Positions 34,600 to 41,134 of a stretch of 42,983 nucleotides of DNA are shown in pieces (position 1 is the first letter of the stretch; every line of letters begins with the position of its first letter). Under the pieces are notes generated by a model. That model was not told the DNA's origin. It did no database searches and saw only the letters and a program-made list of their open reading frames with translations. The DNA is from Propionibacteriaceae bacterium. Its GTDB lineage: Bacteria; Actinomycetota; Actinomycetes; Propionibacteriales; Propionibacteriaceae. Where the stretch lies: NCBI GenBank assembly GCA_031285505.1, contig JAITVZ010000105.1:1-42983 (forward strand). Direction: 5' to 3'. Position numbers and translations under genes: made by a program.

Positions 34600-35131
34600 C
34601 GGAGGGATTTGAACCCTCGGTGGGTTGCCCCACACTCGCTTTCGAGGCGAGCTCTTTCGGCCGCTCAGACACGTCACCGTCGACGATCTTAGCAAAGAAC
34701 GACCGTAACAGGCCAGCAGACGATGCGGCCTTGATTCCCCCGACCACCAACGGGCGGTGATTGAGCCGCGGATCACGAACCACATCGAACAATGAGGCTA
34801 CCGCCCCGGCCTTTTGATCATAGGCCCCGAAAACGATCCGTTCGACCCGAGCAGCCACCGCTGCACCGGCGCACATCGCGCAGGGCTCCAGCGTGACCAC
34901 CAGAGTGCAGCCCTCCAGGCGCCAATCATGGCGAAGGCGGGCTGCCCGGCGCAGCACCAGCACCTCAGCGTGCGCCGTCGGGTCTCCGGTCGCCTCGCGC
35001 TCATTACCAGCCATCGCCAACACTCGCCCGGCGCGATCAAGCAGCACGGCGCCGACCGGCACATCATCATGTCCCATCGCCAACTGGGCCTGCGCCAAGG
35101 CTTGGTCCATGGCGGCATCCCAGATCGTCAT
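34523..35131 (-). CDS. tadA: tRNA adenosine(34) deaminase TadA, open through the downstream tRNA gene
   Basis: TadA converts A34 of tRNA-Arg(ACG) to inosine. Zinc-site motifs are HAE (54-56) and PCAMC (83-87), with Glu56 as proton shuttle. The core matches the family for about 150 residues, ending near RSFFAKIV. No stop codon follows: from residue 152 the frame reads through the whole tRNA-Ser(CGA) gene and ends at TAG 34523-34525, giving 202 residues. The extra 50 residues are probably not part of the fold. The start at 35131 (MTIWDAA) has GGAG 8 bases upstream and fits TadA length; in-frame ATGs at 35176 and 35260 lie upstream of the likely -10. Confidence 0.88.
   Translation of the reverse strand: MTIWDAAMDQALAQAQLAMGHDDVPVGAVLLDRAGRVLAMAGNEREATGDPTAHAEVLVLRRAARLRHDWRLEGCTLVVTLEPCAMCAGAAVAARVERIVFGAYDQKAGAVASLFDVVRDPRLNHRPLVVGGIKAASSAGLLRSFFAKIVDGDVSERPKELASKASVGQPTEGSNPSVTATKAESSESGAFIAEAEAAVKGR
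34592..34678 (-). tRNA. tRNA-Ser (anticodon CGA)
   Basis: The 87-base gene has acceptor stem GGTGACG/CGTCACC, discriminator G, encoded CCA, a long class II variable arm, TTCAAATC in the T loop and anticodon stem CTCGC/GCGAG around loop CTCGAAA, giving anticodon CGA for UCG codons. It lies entirely inside the tadA reading frame on the same strand. Confidence 0.95.
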
Positions 35132-35148
35132 TGCTTCGACTCCAGCAT
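35128..35148 (-). CDS. Possible six-codon leader ORF overlapping the tadA start
   Basis: ATG at 35148 lies 6 bases after a TAGACT hexamer, the position used for leaderless starts elsewhere in this window. It opens MLESKQ and stops at TGA, which overlaps the tadA ATG as ATGA. It could couple translation of tadA. The alternative is that the ATG is incidental and GGAG within it serves as the tadA ribosome binding site. Confidence 0.3.
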   Translation of the reverse strand: MLESKQ

Positions 35149-35154
35149 GCCTTG

Positions 35155-35160
35155 AGTCTA
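35155..35160 (-). promoter_or_regulatory. -10 hexamer of tadA
   Basis: TAGACT on the minus strand, 24 bases before the chosen tadA start and 6 bases before the leader ATG at 35148. Confidence 0.45.
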
Positions 35161-35344
35161 ACTTTTCGAGCCTCATCACTGGGCACTCTGGCGCAGACAC
35201 CTTGCCCGCCACATCTTGGTCGCCAGCTGATCGATTGTCGGATTCGCCGTGGGCACTCACCTGGAACCAACCACCATTTGCGTGTTATGCCAGCGGTACG
35301 TCACCGAACTTCGCTAGTCTGGAAGCAAAGAACCAAGGGATGAC

Positions 35345-35788
35345 ATGAGCTCTTATATTCTGCGACCACGCACCCCCGCCGGCACATGGATCGCCCTGAT
35401 CATCTTGATCCTGGGCACTGCCTTGGCGGTCATCTCCTTGACCTGGGTGTTCTCTCTGCCCCTGCGCATCATTGGTTGCATCTTGGCGCTGCTCGGCCTG
35501 GTCTTGCTGGTCATCACCTTGGTGGCGGCCACCAGCCGTCAGGTTCGGGTGACTCTTGACAGCGCCGGTTACTACGTCACCGGGCCCAGCGGCGAATTCA
35601 CTGGGTCATGGGGCGACGTCACCGATGTGGCCGTGTCGCGCAAGACCGCCAAAATCGCGTTGTGGCACGGCCCAAACCATCAGACGATCATCGCCCATCC
35701 GGCGGGACAGATGGATGACGACTTCCGCCAACTGCGTGAAGGCATCCGCCGCCGCCTGAATGCCAGTTTCGCTGACGACCGTCGCTGA
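35345..35788 (+). CDS. Hypothetical two-pass membrane protein with PH-like domain
   Basis: The 147-residue product has two hydrophobic segments (about residues 15-35 and 39-60) and a C-terminal domain of about 85 residues. The domain begins with beta-strand-like RQVRVTLDSAGYYV, continues with SWGDVTDVAVSRKTAKIAL and ends in a basic helix (FRQLREGIRRRL). This layout resembles actinobacterial PH-like membrane proteins of unknown role. AAGGGA lies about 7 bases before the ATG, and TAGTCT about 35 bases upstream is a likely -10. It is divergent from tadA. I cannot assign a function. Confidence 0.7.
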   Translation: MSSYILRPRTPAGTWIALIILILGTALAVISLTWVFSLPLRIIGCILALLGLVLLVITLVAATSRQVRVTLDSAGYYVTGPSGEFTGSWGDVTDVAVSRKTAKIALWHGPNHQTIIAHPAGQMDDDFRQLREGIRRRLNASFADDRR

Positions 35789-35889
35789 TCAACGCCCTGC
35801 AGGACGCGCCGCGGGATCGTTCAGAGCCATCACCTGGACTCGACAGTTTCTCGGATTGCCTGACTTACCGCTAGAGTGTTCCGGTCGGA

Positions 35890-35983
35890 GGAGGCGTCGC
35901 CTAGTACGGTCTATGGCGCCCGCCTGCTAAGCGGGTTGAGGACTCAAATCCTCTCGAGGGTGCAAATCCCTCCGCCTCCGCCA
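35890..35983 (+). tRNA. tRNA-Ser (anticodon GCU)
   Basis: The 94-base class II tRNA has acceptor stem GGAGGCG/CGCCTCC, discriminator G and encoded CCA, anticodon stem CCCGC/GCGGG with loop CTGCTAA (anticodon GCT, reading AGC/AGU), a long variable arm and GCAAATC in the T loop. TAGAGT a few bases upstream may be its -10. A small accessory patch follows it. Confidence 0.95.
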
Positions 35984-36206
35984 TTGGGTCTGCCAATTCA
36001 GCCAGACCGACTGCTATCTAGTGAGCTTTTGCGACACACCCACCCAGACCCCGGCGGCAGTCTCCCACATTCGTCAACGCAATTGATTGACCAATCACGC
36101 CTCTTGTCTCCGAAAACACCGCTGTGAAACACGCCCAGTGGAACGGTTAGATTCTCTGCCGTACAAAGTAGTACAAAGATCTAGCCAAACGCGGCTCACA
36201 AACCCC

Positions 36207-36215
36207 TGTGGATAA
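36207..36215 (-). promoter_or_regulatory. Second isolated DnaA-box match
   Basis: TGTGGATAA (TTATCCACA on the minus strand) lies in the 290-base spacer 35984-36273 before the HTH gene. The same spacer has GTACAAAG twice at 36163-36180; I see no gene in it. Confidence 0.3.
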
Positions 36216-36273
36216 CGGCATCTATGGGTGTGGGTCGCAAAGGTCGACTCAAACGAATAACAAGGAGTCCCCC

Positions 36274-36783
36274 ATGACATCAGTGCTCTTCAATCGTCTC
36301 AGCCGTCAACGCGGACCAATCGGCGTTTGGGTCGATGCGGCCCCATTCCGCGCCCATGTCATCCGTTTGATGGCTCAAACCGGCTTGCCGTGGGCCGCCA
36401 TCGCCTATCAAGCCCGCGTGCCGCTCAACACTTGCCGGACGCTGGTGATCGGCCGCGATGGCCACCTGCGCAGCCGCATTCCCAGGGATTACGCCCTACG
36501 TCTGATCACACTGGCCCCTGGCCAGTTGTACTGGTTGACCCACACCGAGGTTGACGCAGGCCCAGCCGCTTCTCGTTTGCGCCTACTACGCGCCCATGGC
36601 CGCAGTTGGCAGGAACTGTCGGATCTCACGGGCACAGCCATCACCACTTTGACGGCCATCGCCCACGGCGAGCTAGACCAGTGCAGTTCCAAGATCGATG
36701 TCTTGGTGCAACTCGACTGCCAATCATTGGACCTACGCCCATGGGATCTGCGCCAACTCGAAGTATCGGCGCCAGGCGATTGA
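36274..36783 (+). CDS. Tandem helix-turn-helix DNA-binding protein
   Basis: This 169-residue protein resembles small actinobacterial HTH proteins that begin DAAPxRAHVxxLM. The first HTH is about residues 27-60 (GLPWAAIAYQARVPLNTCRT) and a second, weaker one about 99-132 (SWQELSDLTGTAITTLTAI), so it appears internally duplicated. It probably binds DNA as a local regulator; the target is unknown. The start at 36274 has AAGGAG 7 bases upstream, while the open frame extends to 36208. It lies between tRNA-Ser(GCU) and a toxin-antitoxin remnant, and related proteins are often found in phage or accessory regions. Confidence 0.65.
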   Translation: MTSVLFNRLSRQRGPIGVWVDAAPFRAHVIRLMAQTGLPWAAIAYQARVPLNTCRTLVIGRDGHLRSRIPRDYALRLITLAPGQLYWLTHTEVDAGPAASRLRLLRAHGRSWQELSDLTGTAITTLTAIAHGELDQCSSKIDVLVQLDCQSLDLRPWDLRQLEVSAPGD

Positions 36784-36931
36784 CTGGGACGGCCGCATGC
36801 CCCAAGATCGACTCGGACTCTGCTGGTCCACTTTTGACAGATAGCCAGTTGTTGGCCACAGCGGTCGGTGGGACAGACTGGGCCGAGGTTGGATTTAGGG
36901 GGATTGATTCCCATCAGACAGATAGCGATGG

Positions 36932-36937
36932 TACGAT
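36932..36937 (+). promoter_or_regulatory. -10 hexamer of the antitoxin gene (leaderless start)
   Basis: TACGAT lies 6 bases before the ATG at 36944, with no Shine-Dalgarno. Confidence 0.45.
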
Positions 36938-36943
36938 AGCCAC

Positions 36944-37198
36944 ATGAGTTCAAGTGCAGTCATGCCGATGGGTGATCGCGGGCGGGTGGTGATCCCTCAG
37001 GCCATTCGTGAGTCCCAGCATCTGCAGGTCAGTAATTCTCTGCTTATCTTCGAAGGCCCGTCGGGTATGTCCCTGCTCACTCGTGATCAACTTGAGGCCC
37101 ATGTCTACAAGAACCTCAAGGACCCTCAGACACGACTCAGCGACGAATTGATCGCAGATCGTCGTCGAGCTGCCCGCCTGGAAGCCGACGACTCGTGA
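36944..37198 (+). CDS. AbrB/SpoVT-type antitoxin (VapB-like)
   Basis: The 84-residue product has an N-terminal swapped-hairpin AbrB domain (VMPMGDRGRVVIPQAIRES, residues 6-24, to about 48) and a charged helical tail (LSDELIADRRRAARLE) of the type that wraps a PIN toxin. It should bind the promoter DNA and neutralise the toxin. Its TGA overlaps the GTG start of the downstream PIN gene as GTGA, the usual translational coupling of such pairs. The antitoxin is intact while the toxin is broken. Confidence 0.85.
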   Translation: MSSSAVMPMGDRGRVVIPQAIRESQHLQVSNSLLIFEGPSGMSLLTRDQLEAHVYKNLKDPQTRLSDELIADRRRAARLEADDS

Positions 37199-37559
37199 AG
37201 GTGCTCAACGCCTCGGCGGTGTTGGTCTATCTGCGCGCCGAACCGGGCGAGACATCGTCCGCCAAGCATTGATCGATGGCGCTTGCTGTGCTGCGCCCAA
37301 TTGGTCAGAGGTGATGCAGAAGATCCTCCACCATGGCGACGATTGGTTGGCGATGCGCCAGCTTCTTGACGCCTATGATCTGGTCGTTGAGCCAGTGAAG
37401 CGCTCGGATGCCGAGTGGGCGGCCGAGTTCTGGTTGACTCACCGAGACCTCTCGCTGGGAGATCGACTGTGTTTGGCCCTGGCCAACCGTCTTGGTGTTG
37501 TGGCATTGACAGCTGACCAAGCCTGGGGATCCGATGAGGGGATCCAGCAGATCCGTTGA
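37195..37559 (+). pseudogene. Frameshifted PIN-domain toxin (VapC-like)
   Basis: The frame from GTG 37195 encodes KVLNASAVLVYLRAEPGE and stops at TGA after 25 codons. A second frame continues the same PIN domain: RDIVRQALIDGA, NWSEVMQKI, SLGDRLCLALANRL and VALTADQAW to 37559. The switch is at CCGGGCG (about 37240), where one extra G would restore EPGRDIV. In addition, the first catalytic Asp of the PIN motif (usually LDAS) is Asn (LNAS). Later acidic residues (Glu of SEV, Asp of GDR, Asp of TAD) are retained. The toxin is probably inactive unless frameshifting or a sequencing error is involved. Confidence 0.8.
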
Positions 37560-37563
37560 GCAA

Positions 37564-37825
37564 GTGGGCCTGTGTCAGTATCGGGCCAACATTCCAAGGG
37601 TCGAATGGCTGAACGCTGATGACATCGCGCAGGGAGTTCAGTGCCAATCGAGCGACCACTGGTGCGCTGGCAAAGGCAAGCTGGTCGAGTTGAGTATCAC
37701 CTAAGGGCTCAATGATCAGGGCATCCTACGATCCGAATGACAATTTCGACACCGACGGTGAAAAGCGGGTGGTTTATCAGGGTCGAACCCACATGCCAGC
37801 GGACCTGCCCCGGTGGCGGTGTTAA
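37564..37825 (+). pseudogene. Possible decayed gene fragment
   Basis: Two short adjoining frames look protein-like. Frame one reads from about 37564 (IPRVEWLNADDIAQGVQ, then KGKLVELSIT) to TAA at 37702-37704. Frame two continues with KGSMIRASYDPND and VVYQGRTHMPADLP to TAA at 37823-37825. One added base near 37699 would join them as ELSITPKGS. I do not recognise a family. The remaining 37826-37899 holds nothing evident. A chance open frame in GC-rich DNA is the alternative. Confidence 0.3.
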
Positions 37826-37899
37826 GTAACCCCTGAATGGTGGCGACAACCACAATTCCTCAGGAGGGCTTGAGGGGATAGCCCTGCCGAGGCAGCGAT

Positions 37900-38289
37900 T
37901 CAGGCGGCTTCGTCCTCATCGACGAACACCAATTGCTCGACAACCTTGGGCAAGGTCATCGGGTCGACCGGCCGGGGCAAGACCGCCTCAGCCAGCGACC
38001 AGGCAGCCAACCAAGAATCGGCCTCACGGGCAATCAGCAGCACCACCGGCGGGCAGAACTCATATTCATCATGGATCTGTTTCGACAGCCCCATGCCGCC
38101 AGCCGGGCGGGCCTCCGCATCGAAAATGCAGCAGTCGACATCCTTCAAGTCGAGCTGCTCCAGCACGGCCGCCTGTGTGGCGGCAAAGCGGATTTCCAAG
38201 GCCACACCATCAATGGTCGTGCCCAGAGCATCCGCCACATCATCACGGACATTGCGATCATCCGAATAGACCAGGACGACGACCTTCAT
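37900..38289 (-). CDS. Response-regulator receiver-like protein (stand-alone)
   Basis: The 129-residue product has a receiver-like fold: VVVLVYSDDRNVRDDVADAL at the start (acidic pair at 9-10), VDCCIFDAEA with the Asp at the phospho-acceptor position, and VVLLIARE and VLPRPVDPMTL, where the Lys before Pro in typical receivers is Arg. It has no output domain. Conserved stand-alone proteins of this type occur in actinobacteria; partner kinase and role are unknown, and phosphorylation is uncertain. The start at 38289 has AAGGAG 6 bases upstream. No kinase gene is nearby. Confidence 0.65.
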   Translation of the reverse strand: MKVVVLVYSDDRNVRDDVADALGTTIDGVALEIRFAATQAAVLEQLDLKDVDCCIFDAEARPAGGMGLSKQIHDEYEFCPPVVLLIAREADSWLAAWSLAEAVLPRPVDPMTLPKVVEQLVFVDEDEAA

Positions 38290-38782
38290 TGCTGCTCCTT
38301 GATACAACTACCTGCCCATCATAGCGAAGGCCAGTCATTTGACATCGCCAGGGCGATCCCGCAGGTTCTAGCGTCCCGCACCGGAAACTCGCTGCTGGGA
38401 TGCGACCGGATGTGGCGCCACGCTGCGTTGCCCTTGGTCGACGGGCTGCGGGCCCGCCGCCCTCCCCGGTCTGGCCATCCACCAGAGCCGGCCCCACCAA
38501 AACGCGCCCAGTTTCCGGAGCTGGGCAGCAGCTGCAACTGCAACTGGTGAGGTGTAGGGGTTGAGCCTGCCTGGTTGATTGATGACTAAGTAGCTAGCCA
38601 TGTAACGGCCTGTTGGGTTTAGTCCTGCGCTGGCGGGTAGTGGAAGTAAGGTGATTAGGTCATGAAGGCGGTGCCGACTGATTGGTCGAGGGATTCTGCT
38701 GAATCGTCAAGTCGTTCCAACCGTCTGAAAGAAACAGAGACCACCCGTATGCCCGGCCGTCACATGGATAGCCACTGATGAC
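38290..38782. other. Spacer of about 490 bases without a recognised gene
   Basis: No convincing gene is visible. It contains a hairpin GCCCAG/CTGGGC (38506-38526) and GC-rich palindromic sequence near 38447-38460. A 38-codon frame from ATG 38661 to TGA near 38779 has AGG close upstream but resembles no protein I know. Base composition changes around 38551, which may mark the edge of inserted or deleted DNA. Confidence 0.4.
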
Positions 38783-38788
38783 TATAAT
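38783..38788 (+). promoter_or_regulatory. -10 hexamer of the thiamine transport operon
   Basis: A perfect TATAAT lies just before the TPP riboswitch; no good -35 is visible at 17 bases. Confidence 0.6.
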
Positions 38789-38794
38789 CAAGGC

Positions 38795-38922
38795 AACACG
38801 GGAGCCCTCGGGCTGAGAGGAAGACGGCCATCGTCTTCGACCGCATGAACCTGATCTGGGTCATACCAGCGCAAGGGATGTTCTTGGGCGTTCGCCCCCC
38901 GTGCCCGACTGGGAAAGGGCAC
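38795..38922 (+). promoter_or_regulatory. TPP riboswitch (thi box) with translational expression platform
   Basis: The conserved aptamer is clear: ACACGGGAGCCC, GGGCTGAGAGG (38811-38821 region), GACCGCATGAACCTGATC, TGGGTCATACCAGCGCAAG and GGGATG. Downstream, GTGCCC (38901-38906) can pair with GGGCAC (38917-38922), burying the GGGAAAGGG ribosome binding region before the ATG at 38927. TPP binding should therefore block translation of ykoE and reduce the operon. Confidence 0.93.
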
Positions 38923-38926
38923 AAGC

Positions 38927-39583
38927 ATGACCGGCAAGCAAACAGCTACCGTCGCAGATGACCTGGCGACAACCTCACCCGCCGCCGGTTCCCGACCGAG
39001 CCGGATCCACTGGCGGATCATCGACATCGTCGTGGCCGCCGTGCTCGGTGTCGCCTGCGGTTTCATCATGATCGTCTGGAACGGCCCAGGCTACGCCGCT
39101 TATGGCCTGCTCAACGGTGTCACGCCGGGGTTGGGCGGCTTGATGCAAGGTCTGTGGTTGATTGGCGGGCCACTGGGCGGTCTGATCATTCGCAAACCTG
39201 GAGCCGCCGTCTTCACGGTGCTGGTGGCGGCGATCGTCTCAATGACCGTCGGCAATGCTTGGGGTGTCGAGACGCTGCTGTTCGGCCTGATTGAAGGCCT
39301 GGGTGCTGAGTTGGCCTTTGCCATCGTCGCTTACCGCTGGTTCAGCTTGCCCATAGCCATGATCAGCGGCGCTTTGGCTGGCGCTGGCGAGTGGCTGGCC
39401 GAAATCGCCACCGGCAATCTGGCCAAGGGGTGGACCTACAACCTGATCTATCTGATCTGCAACGCCATTTCTGGAGCTATCCTGGCCGGCCTGCTGGCCT
39501 GGCTGCTGACCAAGGCCCTGGCCCGCACCGGTGTGCTCAGTCAGTTCGCCGCTGGTGGGGCCCAAACACGAGCCCGATCTTAG
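38927..39583 (+). CDS. ykoE: ECF transporter S component for thiamine/HMP (YkoE)
   Basis: YkoE is the substrate-binding membrane subunit of the YkoEDC energy-coupling-factor importer for thiamine or its hydroxymethylpyrimidine precursor. The 218-residue product has a polar N-terminus of about 25 residues and five or six hydrophobic segments, with family segments FIMIVWNGPGYAAYG, GGPLGGLIIRKPGAAVF and GAGEWLAE. The start at 38927 follows the sequestered GGGAAAGGG. The TPP riboswitch and downstream ykoD and ykoC confirm the role. Thiamine versus HMP cannot be settled from sequence. Confidence 0.9.
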   Translation: MTGKQTATVADDLATTSPAAGSRPSRIHWRIIDIVVAAVLGVACGFIMIVWNGPGYAAYGLLNGVTPGLGGLMQGLWLIGGPLGGLIIRKPGAAVFTVLVAAIVSMTVGNAWGVETLLFGLIEGLGAELAFAIVAYRWFSLPIAMISGALAGAGEWLAEIATGNLAKGWTYNLIYLICNAISGAILAGLLAWLLTKALARTGVLSQFAAGGAQTRARS

Positions 39584-39589
39584 AGCCTG

Positions 39590-41134
39590 ATGGTCGCCAT
39601 TCGAGCTGCCAGCTGGGGCTGGCGCTACGCCACTCGCTCCGCTTGGGCGATCCGCCATCTCGACTGGCAGGTCGAAGCCGGTGAACGAGTCCTCGTGCTG
39701 GGCGCGTCAGGCAGCGGCAAATCGACCCTTCTGGCAGGGCTGGCGGGCATCCTCCAGGGCGATGAGGGCCAAGCCGAAGGGTCACTGACGATCGACGGGC
39801 AGCCAGCTGCTAGCCGCCGTGCTCCGGTTGGCTTGGTGCAGCAGGACCCCAGCAGCCAGATCGTCTTGGAGCGAGTCGGCGACGAGCTGGCATTCGGCTT
39901 GGAGAATCTGGCCCTGCCCGCCGAGCACATCTGGCCATTGGTCGATCAAAACCTGGAACGGGTTCATCTCAATGTCGCCCGATCCCGCTCGACCAGCGCC
40001 CTGTCCGGTGGTCAGCAACAACGGCTGGCTTTGGCCAGCGTCTTGGCGATGACGGGCGCCAGCGCCGATTCTCCCGGCATCATTTTGTTGGATGAGCCGA
40101 CCGCCAACCTCGATCCAGTCGGCATCGATCAGATCCACCAAACGATCAGCAACCTGACCGACCCCCACTTGACCTGGATCATGGTCGAGCATCACGCCGA
40201 GATCTGGCTGGATTGGGCCAGTCGAGTGGTGGTGTTCGACGCTGGCCGCATCGTCGCCGATGGCCCACCGAACGCCATCCTCCGTCAGCCGGCAACTCAG
40301 GCAACCCTGGCGGCCGCTGGAGTATGGGCGCCGGGCCTGGCGCTGCCCGAAGATCTCCAGCCGCTGGCGGGCGTCGACCAAACCAATCAAGCTGGCCCCA
40401 AGGCCGATCCGAGTGACCGAGCCGTGGTCATAACCGGCGCCAAGTTGTCTATCGGTTACCAGGCAGAAGCACCGATCCGCCAGGGTTTGAACCTGACGAT
40501 CACCGAGGGCCGCAGCACTATGCTGATCGGCCCGAATGGAGCCGGCAAGACCACCCTCGGCCTGACCCTGGCGGGGCTGCTGCCCAAGCTGGCCGGTGAT
40601 TTGCAGGTGGCGAACAGTTTGCGTCCGGCAGCGTCGACTCGACGGCAGCGACGTTGGGTCAGCGACGACGCCATGGCCTTGGCTGACCCGATACGCTGGA
40701 CTTCGCCTCAACAGTTGACCCGTCTGGGCACTGTCTTGCAGAACCCTGAGGCTCAATTCGTCACCTCCCGGGTTCGCGATGAGTTAGCCGTGGGCCTGAT
40801 AGCCCTAGGTCTGCCCAAACAGCGACGCTTAGCCCGAGTCGATCAATTGTTGGCCGACTTACACCTGGAGAATCTGGCTGACGCCAACCCCTTCACCCTG
40901 TCCGGTGGCCAGAAGCGCCGCCTGTCAGTAGGCACGATCCTCGCCAGTAATCCGGCCGTTTTGATCCTCGACGAGCCGACCTTCGGCCAGGACCGCAACA
41001 GTTGGATCGACCTAGTGCGTTTGATCAGCCGAATCGTCGATGACGGCGGCACAGTGGTGACGATCACCCACGATCAGCGCCTGATCGAACTGCTCGGCCA
41101 AGACATCATCGATCTCGGGGTGGCGACACCATGA
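39590..41134 (+). CDS. ykoD: ECF transporter ATPase with two nucleotide-binding domains (YkoD)
   Basis: This 514-residue protein fuses both ATPases of the ECF module. Domain one has Walker A GASGSGKST (about 39-47), signature LSGGQQQRLALAS, and Walker B IILLDEPTANLD. Domain two has GPNGAGKTT, signature LSGGQKRRLSVG and Walker B VLILDEPTFGQD with switch His in ITHDQ. It begins 6 bases after ykoE and its stop overlaps the ykoC start as ATGA, so the three are translationally coupled under the upstream riboswitch. Length and fusion match the YkoD family. Confidence 0.92.
   Translation: MVAIRAASWGWRYATRSAWAIRHLDWQVEAGERVLVLGASGSGKSTLLAGLAGILQGDEGQAEGSLTIDGQPAASRRAPVGLVQQDPSSQIVLERVGDELAFGLENLALPAEHIWPLVDQNLERVHLNVARSRSTSALSGGQQQRLALASVLAMTGASADSPGIILLDEPTANLDPVGIDQIHQTISNLTDPHLTWIMVEHHAEIWLDWASRVVVFDAGRIVADGPPNAILRQPATQATLAAAGVWAPGLALPEDLQPLAGVDQTNQAGPKADPSDRAVVITGAKLSIGYQAEAPIRQGLNLTITEGRSTMLIGPNGAGKTTLGLTLAGLLPKLAGDLQVANSLRPAASTRRQRRWVSDDAMALADPIRWTSPQQLTRLGTVLQNPEAQFVTSRVRDELAVGLIALGLPKQRRLARVDQLLADLHLENLADANPFTLSGGQKRRLSVGTILASNPAVLILDEPTFGQDRNSWIDLVRLISRIVDDGGTVVTITHDQRLIELLGQDIIDLGVATP

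Noticed and set aside
37126..37659. Minus-strand frame of 177 codons over the toxin-antitoxin locus
   Set aside because: It is antisense to the antitoxin and PIN sequences, which have recognisable motifs; no ribosome binding site is evident.
35984..37899. Prophage or integrative element after tRNA-Ser(GCU)
   Set aside because: No integrase, no structural genes and no second copy of the tRNA 3' end were found; only an accessory patch is supported.
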